Source of the DNA: Dicaeum eximium
Lineage: Eukaryota > Chordata > Aves > Passeriformes > Dicaeidae
Direction of reading: 5' to 3'
Assembly (NCBI GenBank): GCA_013396995.1
Contig: VWZP01002415.1
Span: 2,641,667 to 2,705,666, forward strand
Length of the DNA stretch: 64,000 nt
Shown here piece by piece: positions 12,401 to 24,254 of the stretch. Numbering within the stretch: position 1 is the first letter of the stretch; each line of letters begins with the position of its first letter. A program made the position numbers and the translations under genes. A model generated the notes under the pieces. The model did not search any database, was not told the DNA's origin, and saw only the letters and a program-made list of their open reading frames with translations.

Positions 12401-15400
12401 ATCTGTATATTCTAAAGAGTAGCAGTTTGTGGCGTTATACCACAAAATGCTTTCCTCCAAGACAATGATTCCCAGCAAGCAGGGATTCTTCTGGTTATTG
12501 TCTGATCTTTGAAATTCCAGTTCAAAGGATCTTAAGATGCATTCAAAACAACCAAGATAAAAGAAGATACAACTGATCTTGCAGATAACAAGGCTTCCGT
12601 AAAAGATATGCTAAAGACTGACTATACATGTAATAAAACTTAGACTACAGAAAGAAATATATAGCAATAAATATTTGGCAGTTCTCTAAAAATAAACGTC
12701 CACAACTTTCCAGAAGTATGCTTAATTACTTTTTAAATTATTTTGTTTTCTTCGAAGCACCTCTGGCTCTCTGTATGTGGAATTACTACAATGTGGATCC
12801 AATTGAAATCACTCCCTCTTTATGTTTGCTTCTAATTATTCTTTCATTTAAAAGTCTTAAAAGTATGTACCCATTTTACTCATTACTTCCCAGTTCATTT
12901 TAATTAGATGTCATTGCCAGCTTCAGTGCAAAAACACTTCTGTCCAATTCTGATCAACTCTGTATCTTGTGCACATAAACTAAAGGAATAGTTTAAAAAG
13001 CCCAATTAAATTTGCCTACATGATGGTGTTCGGAGGAGTTGGAAGTAGAAAGTGAATGACAACTGAAATAGTCAACATAAATACCTAAACAATTCCATCA
13101 AACCATAAATTAAACTAATATTTGAAAAGCTTTATTATTTTGAAAATAAATTAAGTCAAGAATATGAACTAAAATTCAATTTTTTCCCATTTTTTAATAA
13201 AATCATGTTTTCTAAATGAAAAACTGAATCAAGCATCTAAATGTACCTATTGACCTATTCACCTATTGGTGAATCTATTCACTTGCACTGACTCAAATCA
13301 TGTTTTTAAAGAGAGAGTGTGAGACAGTTTCCAATACTGCAGTGATGTTTTCTGTCAACTTAGATGTTTATGGAAATTTATCTTTCAATTATAATGGGTC
13401 AAACCCTTAATTTCTTTTTAAATCACAGTTCAAAGACATCCTATATATTAATTGTTTTACAATATTAAAAAAAATACATGAATCCTCAGGGAGCAAATGT
13501 TAACAGTCAGTTAACAGTGATACTCTGAAGGAAAAACCTCAAGCAATTCTAGAAGAAAGCACATATATTTATTTATTCTACAGGATACCCGTGAACTACA
13601 GCTTTTGTTCTGAATTTTATTTCGGTAAAGACAATTACAAAGAGTGTTCTCTGATGGCCTGAATCTTTAAAGCAATCACCAACCACTTAAAAACCCAACT
13701 CACTGCATCCTTCATTTACAACCCTGAAGAATAGTACTTTGTGATGAACCTTTATAAGTCAAGTGTGATTACAAAAAAAAAGCTAAAATCAAATACAATT
13801 CACTGGACCTTGCAAAATTTACTTTCTTTATTTACTGTAGGAGAACTCAAACACATTTTCTAAAAGAATGTCAATTACTGAACAGCATCAAGCCTGTTGG
13901 AGGACAATATAATCACCACGAGATACAAAGTACAACTGATCAACAAGCAGTATTGGCTGTCAGACTACAATGCAGAAACCCTTCAAATTGTTATTAACTT
14001 TTCAATCATTACTCTTCATTACCAATAACTACTGTAGCTACACTATTTCCTGACAAATTAATTCCAAAGTAGATAGGATCTCTTAAAACACTCTTTTCTA
14101 GTCAGTATATGATTTCCATACAAAGGTACCAAAACTGCATGTGATCAGAATCATTTGTCAGTATGGTTTGGTGCATTTTATATAGAAAAGGTGCCTGAAA
14201 AATTTGTCTACAGTCTTACTGTGAGAATACTGCATAGGGTTACACACTGCAAACTAGAACTAACTGGCACAATTTGGAAAAGGAAGCAAGACCTAGGGGT
14301 CTAGGGATTGAAAGCAGCTGAAAATGGGCTGAACCAACCAAGCTCTTTGAGCTGAAAAGGAGCTAGGGCAGAGAGCACTTATGCTGACTTGAATATTATT
14401 TATAATTTCTTCTTGTTGGAGTGCTCACCACTAACCAGATATTGCCTGCCTTTGCACCTGTTAAATAACAGAACAAAATGAAGAAAAGGGAGCTTTATCC
14501 ATTCAAGATACCTCACATATTAGTAGTATACACCTGACCTATTTCACCTGACATGGTGAAAACAAGCGCTGGCAAAAATGAAAAGTGGGTAGGAGGCTGT
14601 GCTACTGAAGTACAAAGAGTGAAGTCCTGGTCCCCAAACTTGTGAATATTAAAACAATCATATTGGTTTTGTCTTTGTTTTTCCCTCCCAAATGTCTCAG
14701 AAGTTTGTAATTTGTTTCTTTATGATTAGCGTAGCTATTCGATATCGAAATATACTTGATACAATGAATGAGATTTCAAGTTGAAATCCTCTTAGCCAGG
14801 GAAGCTACTGATTAATAACTTCTGGGAAAAGACATAGCAAACTTTTTGATCTGGGTTACATGTTAAATCCTAGTACCTAACTGAAGGAGATTTTCAGAGT
14901 CAAGGAAAAAAGGAATGTTGCATTGCTTTTCTCTCTCAGTGCCCAGAATGGAGTTAAATTTCAGGAACAACAAAGAGATCACAAATGCTTATGTAAGAAT
15001 AAGAAATAGTTAAGAATGCATAGGAAAATATGAGAAGGTATTAAACCTTTAATACATTCACTTATTTAAATCAGTTGGTTTTACAGTAACATCAACATTT
15101 ATGCTGATTTTAAAAGTAAAAAATACATATAATGCTGTTACTGACTGTGCAAACTCCTGTAACTGCAGCATCAACCAAACAACTTGTTAGAACTACTCAT
15201 TACAGTAAGCAATGTCACAGCCTGACATCAAGGAACCTCTATTGGCCTAATATTCTCCCCATATCCCACAGAGAAAGAAGTTTCAGTATATTTTAACTGG
15301 TTATTTAAAAGAAGTCTTAGATTTAAAGAGAATTATCTATTAAATTCATTCTTTTAAACAGTATAACTCTGAATTTCAGTTTCTATATTTTGAAGCACTA

Positions 15401-16872
15401 ATAAGATATTTAAACAAATTTCTTTACCTTAAGGTCTGAATTTACTGAATGCAAAGACTGCACTACTTTGCAGAAGACTGTGGTAGACTTCATTTAAGGA
15501 GAGAAGTTTAATCATATTATAAATATGACAAGAGTTTCAAATGATCTTACTAAGCACATTTAGTATTTCATAGGAAATTTTGTCAACAATGAAAGGGGAT
15601 GCTATAGGCAACACATTATCCTGGAGTTTATCAGAGCATTTCCATGGAGGATTAGTAAGAAAAGGCATTAAATCCTATATTTACAGTGGTTAAATCCATC
15701 CCTGATTTTAACCTGAATAACTCTGAAATAGCTGAGAAGTTCTGTACAAAAGCATAAAACGTCTTTTAGTAGTTCCTTGAAGAAAAACATCAGCACCCCT
15801 GTCAGCTGTATTTGCAACCTCAGAGATCATTCTAGAAAAAGGTTTGCTAACCCATTTTTCTTCTAGGAGATCCATTACTAATGCGGTGCAGCTTCTGGAA
15901 GTAGAACAAATATTCATGAGGTGGCTTTCCAGTGATAAACAGGATGAAACTAAGCACTGTTGCATATCAAGTTGACACTCATGATAGATAAAACAGAATA
16001 TACGATCAAGCCCATAGATTAGGGGGGGGAAAAAGTCCATTTTATTTTTTCACAGGATAGCAGAAGATTGTTACTTGTTACATCAGTGCTGTACTATCAG
16101 AGCCCGAGAGACAAGACAAGAAGTCTGAAATCCTTGGATAAGAGACTGATTTTCAGAAATACAGTTGATAACAGAATTCAATCTATACCATATATTTTAT
16201 ACCTTCTGATTCATAATAAAAACACTAGAAAATTCCAGCAGACTGTAAACAATACACAGGACTACAGAGAGCATAAAACTGAAAATAGAACTATGAACTT
16301 AAAGCCATGCAAATACAATTTCTAGAATAACACATAAAAAAGTAACTACTATAATAACAAAAATATACATCAAACTCCAAGTGGTTTTCCATTTTAAAGG
16401 TCAGGAAAAGCAAAAGCAAAAAGAAATTTATTGTTTCTGTCAACTTTTTATTTCAGTTTACAACAGTTAACACTTAACTTTAATATCTAGGAATACTGTT
16501 AAAAAACCTGAAGGCAATATTTTTCTATTGCTCACAATATATCCCTCTGTAAAAAGGCCTCCCCAAAATCTAAGTGACCATGTGAATAACAATGCTAAAT
16601 TCCAGAGCTCAGGATAGATTAAAACAGTGGAATCACTGTATACAGAACACATTTTTCTTTAATGCCTGAATTGTTAGGACCACATTTTATAATGAATTTC
16701 GTCTCTGACCTTCAAGCAGGACTACTGAATAAAATATGCCATGAATAAAATACAGAGTGCTTCACTTCCTTCTCTGAAAAACAATTAGCAAATATTTTTC
16801 AAAAGTAAAAAATATAGTAATTATAAAACAAATAGAAAACTTCAATATATTTTTGACATTTATTATAGCCTA

Positions 16873-16971
16873 ATGTATTTGAATACATATCCTCATTTTA
16901 TTTTCATAGTTTTTTTAATGGCATATCAAATATTAGATATGTTATTAGTAAAACAATAATAAAATGAGGAT
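16873..16971. repeat. Cluster of nested inverted repeats
   Basis: A 14-bp perfect inverted repeat pairs ATCCTCATTTTATT (16889-16902) with 16958-16971. Inside its 55-nt loop is a second stem (CATATC 16922-16927 with GATATG 16936-16941). Directly before it lies a 7-bp stem with a 2-nt loop (ATGTATT/AATACAT, 16873-16888). Confidence 0.7.
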
Positions 16972-17125
16972 TGCTCTGAAATAATTAAATGTCAGGCAAA
17001 TGATTACACATTAAATATTTGATGAATGCTCTCTAAAAATTAATTTCTAATAGTTTAAAAATGTTTGACAGATAATTAAGAGGATTAGTAATTGCTTTCA
17101 GATTTTTAAGGCCAGCAAATAATAC
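16955..17125. promoter_or_regulatory. Candidate enhancer-like block rich in homeodomain cores
   Basis: A dense run of homeodomain-type sites is seen: TGATTACACATTAAATA, then TTTGACAGATAATTAAGAGG, then GATTAGTAATTGC. Together these give a TGACAG (TALE-type) site, TAATTA, GGATTA and TAATTG within about 120 bp. No repeat or ORF explains it. This is an inference from motif density alone. Confidence 0.28.
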
Positions 17126-18014
17126 AATGCTTTTAACTATTCTATTTTTTGAGTTCATCCTTTGAAGTAGCCTTCACTTCCATTTGCTGTGTCTAGACTA
17201 GAACATTCATGATTTGAGTATTACTTATTCTTGTAAGTCATACACTGGATTTCAGATGATTCTAAGTATGTTATTCATCCATTACAGCAAAAGCGGCATG
17301 CAGAATACAAAATAAAGACTGTATTACATTAGGAAGATTATTCTCTGCCAGGTATTGCTAAATTTCATGTCAAATGAAATGGCAAGACTGAATGGCCTGT
17401 AGTCTGATAAATTTGGGAACAGTGCCAATAAACATCCATTTATACAAGATAGCTCTTGTCAGACAAACATGATGTTATCATTATGAAGTTTAGATTAATC
17501 ACTCTGCATCACACAGCACAGATATAATACAGTTAGACTTCTGTCAGAAATTTCATTTATATGGTGCGGCATTGGGAATTAAGTACTATATGAAATTAAC
17601 TTCATTTATTAATGACATTAAAATCAGGCAACGATGATTGAAGAAATTAATTGTATATAGGAACTTTCACATGACAGAATGTCAATGTAGCTCTTCAGAG
17701 AAAGAACCAGTTTGACCTATGGATATTTAATATTTGTACCAGTGATCAAAAATTTAAAATATGAACGTGCAGATTAAAGGTATAGTTTGGAAATCAGAAC
17801 CACTCTGAAGGAATGGTAAGTGCTTGCAAGGACAGATCAGTTCCACACCACCACTTGGCTCACCTACAGATGAGCTTGGAGGTTCCAGGAACAAAGAAAC
17901 CAGGCCATGTTTGGAGAATGGGTTTTAAAAAGAACCTAGAAAAGCTCTTAAAAGTCATGTTTTATCGTGTTAATACTCAACTTATTGCATAAAATGTATC
18001 TGATTTATGGTGTA

Positions 18015-18150
18015 ACGTGTAAGAACTGCTGTGCCAGATCAGACACACAGTCTGTCTAGGGCAATAGCTTCTCTGAACAGCAAATGCCTAAGGAAGATGA
18101 GTGTTAATGCTCTTCCCAGTATAATCTCTTGGTCATTCTTAAGTTTGCCA
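18015..18150 (-). mobile_element. Ancient CR1-like remnant
   Basis: The plus strand contains TGCCAGATCAGACACACAGT, then GTCTGTCTAGGGCA, then CAGCAAATGCCTAAGGAAGA. This resembles the antisense of an old CR1-type 3' end common in reptiles and birds (the 'gtcagaccaaaggtccatctagccc...' repeat). It is strongly diverged, its borders are approximate and the match is from memory only. Confidence 0.5.
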
Positions 18151-19919
18151 CTGAAAGACTTTCTGAGTAGCTTGATCTACCTCTAACAACAATAATTTGC
18201 TATTTAAATGAATAAAAACTCAGGGAAAAAAAATTTAAGTTAGTGAAGAGAACTAGTCTAAGATCCTCGCTCTAGAGCACTAGGCAGGCCAATTCAGACA
18301 TGAAGAATTAGACACGTCAAGGCTTTAAACATTTTAGAAATTGTTATTGGAGCTCAAACAGAATTTTGTGCCTTGCTCAATTCCCTACGTCACATTATAA
18401 ACATTTACAACAGCTGGTCCTTCTTGCACACAAAAACTATGAATCTATTAGTGTGTCCCTGCAGTATTTCTACAATTCTGACTTGTTCTTTTTAGAACCA
18501 CTGTTGTCCACAATAATGTTTTGGGTTTTTTTTTCCCTAACAGTTGTAATGGTAGAAAACTGTACAGATCCAATTCCTGATGATAGTCACTTAAGCCTGT
18601 AAATGTAGGCTCTGTGTGTACACCTGTGTGGTACTGAAGTTTGTACCTTAGCCAGTAAACCTCTCCAGCACTAGAACTACTGCTGAAGGAGAAAACTTCT
18701 ACACTTTCAGGCTACCTGAATGGAGATGTGCATTGTACTTGATCCAGACAGTGCTATTCCAGTCTCTGATGTTTAATTCCAGGATGGTTATTGGAAAGAA
18801 AGCAGAAAGTTAAGGAAAATAACCAACTTCTTTATACCCAACTTGACTTCACTGTGCCTTGTGTCTTTCTCTATCTGTTACACTTAGAAATCTTTAAAAA
18901 TACCGGCACTGAAAGCTTCTGTGACAAAGTACATGATGGTTAAAACCCTTTGGTAAGATGCACATACATTACTGCTCTTAATATAGCTACTTCTGTTGGA
19001 AATATTTACTGCTAAGAAAGAAAAAGAAAATTTAGATTGAACAGTAATAGTTTTAATAACAACCCACCACATGCTCTAATCACTGAAATCTTTGGTCTAC
19101 TCATAAGTCTTCATATGTAAGATGCTTAATTGCTCAGAGAAATGTTGCTAGCATATTACTCATTTTATGATTATTGATGGCTGTTTATGCACAGTTGCTG
19201 CCTTGGCAGACTACATATCTTATTTGATTAGTATCTTTATGGTGCTAACTGTATATAAATAAAAATATGCCTCAAAGATACATCCTGTGACATAATTACT
19301 TCAATACAGTATATTCACATTAGTTTAAACAGCAAGTTTGTGATGAACAGAGAACACAAATTCCCTCAATATCTCAAAAACTCCTTTTGTAGAAAATAGG
19401 TATTAGGTAAGAAAGCCAGAATCAACAAAATACTCAATTTTTATTGTAAATAAAATTAATATAATTCAGCTTTGTTTGTTGAATGGATCCTGAAAGAGGA
19501 CAAATGGAAGTATGTTGGGAAAAGTTACTGGGGGTGTTTTGCTACTGATTTCAGTATGACTAGGCCTTCACTTTACTTTTAGTATTCCCATTACTGATTT
19601 ATTTATGTGTGTCAGTGAAGGAGCCCTTAAGTATACTGCAGTATCTAATTTGTATAAAATACTAACAATGGTAATAAAAAATAATATTTTTCTCCAACAA
19701 CTATATCATACTTACATGCACAAGAAGTAAAAGAATCTAAATTTATACTCGTGTAATATGTGCATATGACATATACTGACAGCTGGAAGAATTTAATGAG
19801 TTCTGCCTCTTCATAGCCATTGCAAGACTCAAGACAGACACAAGAAGGTTATGTGATCCTTGCTAGAGAACACAATTCCCTCTCATTCATGTCTATAGTT
19901 CATGATTTAGGGATGATAC

Positions 19920-20335
19920 TCCCCAACTTACTGCTCCCCACCTGAGAGTCTCACAACCATGCACTTCTTGCTTGCTTCTCCCCCTCCCCCAGCCTTCCCT
20001 TGCACTGGAGAGGAGAGCTGGAGGCACAAAGGATGAAGATCATGGGTTGAGATAAGAACAATTTACTGGAAACAGCAATAAGGGAAGAAAACAAACAGTG
20101 ACAGCAACAACACTAATGACACAGGGTACAAGAGGGGAACAATTCACGTGTGATTACTGGAATTGGTGTTACCAGACCACTCTGCTGCAGCTACACAACC
20201 AGAAGGAACCCCTTTTCCCCAGAAGACACTCCCTTCCCCCTGCCCTCAGCAATGATGTCAGTTGGTATAGAATAACCTCCAGGTCCCCTCCTGGCTACTG
20301 AAAAAATTAACCCAATCCTGGCTGAAACCAGGACA
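19920..20335 (-). mobile_element. Avian ERVL-type LTR, probably solo
   Basis: Read on the minus strand, the element begins TGTCCTGGTTTCAGCC near 20335. It continues through a GACATCATTGCTGAGG-like segment and reaches a TTCTTATCTCAACCCATGAT segment near its 3' part, ending at about 19920. These blocks match, in the same order, the LTR of a common avian ERVL-like retrovirus family as I remember it. I see no gag, pol or env next to it, so a solo LTR is likely. The 3' border is less certain than the TG start, and I could not establish a target-site duplication. Confidence 0.72.
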
Positions 20336-22918
20336 CTCTGGTTTTCACACCTCTTCCTTCTTATCTGGTTATAAATTTGTTCTGTCATTAAGAGTCACAC
20401 TTCTTGTTCTTGCTTTCCCAGAAAATCATCACCAGCTTTCATGGTAAGTGCATTTTGGTTTGTAAGTGTATTTTGCCTCATCTTTCACACTCTTCTTAGG
20501 CCCTGATTTATAGGAATTTTTAAAGTTCTATTGGGAAAGACTCCATAATTCCACGCATTACATTTTCAAGCCTCAAGTGTCTCTGTAAGAATACTTGGAA
20601 ATGTGTACCATTAGTACTGATCTTGTCTACAGCTTTTCCTGAAAAAGGACGATGCTTACATTTTCATATTAAAAGAGTAGTATTTCCACACAAGAATTCA
20701 AATTCTCTCGGCAGTTTGCTTTGAATAACAAGTACATTTCACATGAACCTATACAGTGACAATATTTTACTTGCATTTTTTATGAATAGCGTGTAAAGCT
20801 TACAACTTAAGTATTCACTTTCATTTACCTCTCTCTTTCCCAGTTTCTTCCTCACTTCCTGAATCATGATGCCAAATCATCACCGCTTTCAGTGAAGGTG
20901 AACGCCTCCCTATTCAAGCCATTTCTTCAGTGTAAAAGCAGAGAGATTTGTCTGCTTCATGGCAGCTTTCCAGCATATTCTAGTGTGTAAGTCTCTAAAT
21001 AAGCCAAAGACTGCCCTCCCAAAGACCAAAGTCTCACTGTTCACCATCACAACCTTCCTCTGAATACTGGCCTTACTCTACAACAAAATATCACTACAAC
21101 GAAATTTGCCATTCATGGAAATGGTTGTCACCAATTCTTGAGCAGCAAAGTAGGGGCCTGGTTGGACTCAGAAGCAGTCTCTAGTGCAGCTTTTGAACCT
21201 TGTGGGCGGACTGAATAATGCCACTATCCCAGATAATGGTTGAAATGAAGAGGGGAGACTTCTGCCAGTATCACTAGTAAGTCACAAGCACTACATCTGC
21301 CTGGACAGATAGTTCACAACAGATCTCAACCAGAACCTCCCTGTCCCTTCCTTCCTGCTCCAACACTGAAGCAGGCAGGAGCTGCACATGTCCAGTTTCA
21401 CGGTGGGGCTCTGCACAGTCAATAGCAACCTAACAGAGAACACAACTCCCTCTCCTCCACTTCCCTGCCTGTGCTTTCCAGCACGGTGCAAACGAGGCAT
21501 TGCCTTGGGGATGAAATCCACTGCTATACCCACAAGTATAAGCATTTACAGCACATCAAACCACATTCATATCACACATATTCCAAACAAGTTCAGAACT
21601 TTTCTCTGTGACAGTTTTGTGGTTTCCATCGATAGAGGAATATGATTTCTAATTAATTTAATCTAATTTACTTAATTAATGAAAAGCAAAACTAAAGATA
21701 CAGGAGCTGTTTTCACTGACATACACAGTGAGTTGGATGAATACTTCTTTGACAGATATCTTACAAAATATGTGCTGCTGAAATAAGCACAAAATTTTTC
21801 TTAATTTCTTTAGCAGTAATTTTGACTGTCTAAATAAGTACTAGTATTTTCAATACCTTAATTTTTTTCTTGTATTAGCATTAAAAAACTTTTTTAAATA
21901 AATGAAGAGTTTCAGGTTTTTTTCTAAGAAATCTAATGAAAAAAAGTTCAGCATTAATTAGTGTTATAGTAGAAACATGGGGTCTTCAGGTTTGATGTTA
22001 TTTTTATAATACAGCAGATAATAGCATCTATTAGAAAAAGAGGGGCTTTAAAATATGCTATTTTATGAAATATAATGACATCAACTTATAAGTTGAAAAT
22101 ATTATTAGTTTTAAAATATTTATTATAGCTCTCAGAAGCATCTTGCCAAAAAGAACATAATTTATCCTGATTTCTCTATGTTTCAGAAATCTGATTCTAC
22201 CAACTGTAACATCTATGCTCCATTCATAATTACTAAGACTGAATGAATCTTTTCACATTCTCTTCAGAGGTATATAATAAAGTAACATACTTATTACAAC
22301 TAATGACAGACAAGAACCTAAAACCCTCAGAAGATTGTAATTCAGGTCCAAAATACTGAAGAGTTTATCATTTGCTAGTGCAAGAAGGTATCTCCCATAT
22401 ATATTAAAGCTTTTACAGTAAGTACCTCCTCTATGCTCATGGGGAGAAATCAGTTGTGGAAAGAGAAAGAACCTGATTTTTCAAGGGCTGTTCAAAAGAC
22501 ACTGCTAACTCTAATCTTTAGACTTCAGCTGTCACCACCAAATATAAATGCCCCACACAGCACAGAATTAAGAATTGTTATGGAAATATTTTTTCAGTAG
22601 ATATATTGGCATATTCCTTGAAACTGGTGGTTTAGGGACTTCCTGAGCTGCAAAGATGAAGGTTACTGTCAAGTAGTGCAAGTTCCATAAAACACAATTA
22701 TCAGCTTTATCTTAACAAACTGAAACTAACAGGACTTTGCTCTTCCTTTACTATTGCTCCTTCTGTTCCCCCATTCAATTCAGCAACTTCATATGACTTT
22801 TCAAAGCAAAATCTTCCCAGAAGCTCAAAAATGCTGCATCAATTCCCATCCTGGACTGTCTTGTAAAAAATATCAATTCCAAGATTGAAAAGACTATCAG
22901 TGTAAATTATTCACTCAC

Positions 22919-23053
22919 CTGTTTTTCAGCTTGTCCATATTCTGACCCTTGGGGTGACAAGAAGTGACAAATATGACCATTGTTTTTTGCTTTTTCTCGA
23001 AGAGCCATAGCCGTTCGTACTGTAGCATTTCTAGCATGAACAAACACCATCAC
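22919..23053 (-). CDS. ASCC3: ASCC3 exon (start of RecA2, motif IV)
   Basis: This internal exon of 135 nt (45 codons, phase 0/0) opens with VMVFVHARNATVRTAMALRE. That includes motif IV of the helicase C-terminal (RecA2) domain, FVHAR, which contacts nucleic acid and ATP in Ski2-like enzymes. It then reads KAKNNGHICHF, LSPQGSEYG and QAEKQ. The acceptor is TGTCTAAAG|GTGATG and the donor is CAG|GTGAGTGA, an almost perfect consensus. The second half (from GHIC to GQAE) is less like the mammalian sequence I remember than the other exons are, which fits a surface loop. The expected next residues (VQRSRNKQVRELF, then the HHAGM motif) were not found in 1-22918, so the next exon lies beyond the window. 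Confidence 0.95.
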
Positions 23054-24239
23054 CTTTAGACAGAAAGAAACAGAGCCAATGAGAAATAAAAATAAAAGGT
23101 TTAATCAACTAATAAAAACGTTTGAACTACAAAATATTCCCTATGGGAATGACAAAAACTAGTTAATACATGACATACTGATGAAAACCGATGCCACTCA
23201 AAGGCAATTAAAGGACGATCCTGCCTACATTGTATTTAATATTTTCAAAGAGCTTTTCAGAAGGTTGTATTTTTAAAAAATTCTTAAGTCTTTAAAAATA
23301 GGGAACAATTGTTGGCCATAAATAGTTCATTTTCACAAAGTACTGAGATTAACATTGATGTAAAGAGTTGTGTTATTTGACACATCCTAAATGATCTGGA
23401 AACAAATACTGAGCTGATAAACATTCTGATGCTACAACTTGGCTGTGTGAAAAAAGAACAACCAATCAAACAGAAGAGAACTACTGTGCAATGCTCACAG
23501 TTAAAAGGCCACAAGAATACTACCACTGTTAACAGCAGGACCACTAATACAATATTCAAAAGCCATGAAAACACTAATCAAAATGTTTGAGAGAAATGTT
23601 TTTACATCTTTTTCATGCTGTTGAGAATGTCAAAAGATCTCAAAAAAGAGTTGGAGTCTTGTACCTTAAAAACAACTAAAATATTCCTTTCTGATTACTG
23701 CCTGCCATAATGTATGTCTAGAAACAATCCTGTGGGCTTTAGAAACTCTGATAGTCAGAGGCACTCAGTATACATGTTTCAAGAACTGGAATGGGACAGA
23801 TGGATTGGGACCACACTGAGTTCCCTTTCTCTTCTGCCAATTGTACTCAATAAATTTCAAAAATATTCATAAAGTATAAGCAAAAAAGCACACGTTTCTG
23901 CTTTTAGCAGAGGCTTGGAATAAAACTTCAGTTATGATTTCTAAAGCTTCTGCCTACATGTATGACAATCTCTGACACTGCAGCAATCATTCATTCAGGA
24001 AGACCTAAGACCTTAATATGCAGACAATAACTAAGAAACAAGCACTGTGTAACTGTCCTCTACCCAGAAGCCTTTTTACAGTTCTTACAGACACCTAATT
24101 TTCAGATGTGCAGCACTTTTCTTTGATATTTATCTGCCACTGGTTTAATAATGCACAGCTGAATTAATTGACTTTTATGTATTAAATCATCACATATCAA
24201 CACCTGAAAAAATTTACAGTGATTGCAAAATAGTTGACC

Positions 24240-24254
24240 AAAAAAAAAAAAAAA
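24240..24254. repeat. Poly-A run
   Basis: Fifteen A in a row on the plus strand. I see no retroposed sequence beside it. Confidence 0.85.

Larger units (their letters stand above)
1..22918 (-). other. ASCC3: ASCC3 intron (partial, 3' side runs off the window)
   Basis: This 22.9 kb stretch follows the GTGAGT donor at 22918. No ASCC3 exon was found: I looked on the minus strand for the expected continuation (QRSRNKQ, HHAGMLR, TATLAWGVN). ORFs here are short, and none resembles a known protein except the CR1-derived ones. Contents are a CR1 3' end (5860-6510), an ancient CR1-like remnant (about 18015-18150), an LTR (19920-20335), a small tandem repeat (8702-8777), and candidate conserved blocks (9015-9480, 16955-17125, 17380-17700). 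Two more GC-rich stretches, 7120-7330 and 21150-21560, are unexplained. The rest is AT-rich, and I see nothing further in it. Confidence 0.85.

Noticed and set aside
22615..22665. Segment with GGTTTAGGGACTTCCTGAGC, similar to a piece of an ancient amniote CR1-type repeat
   Set aside because: Only about 25 bp match what I remember, too short to annotate as an element.
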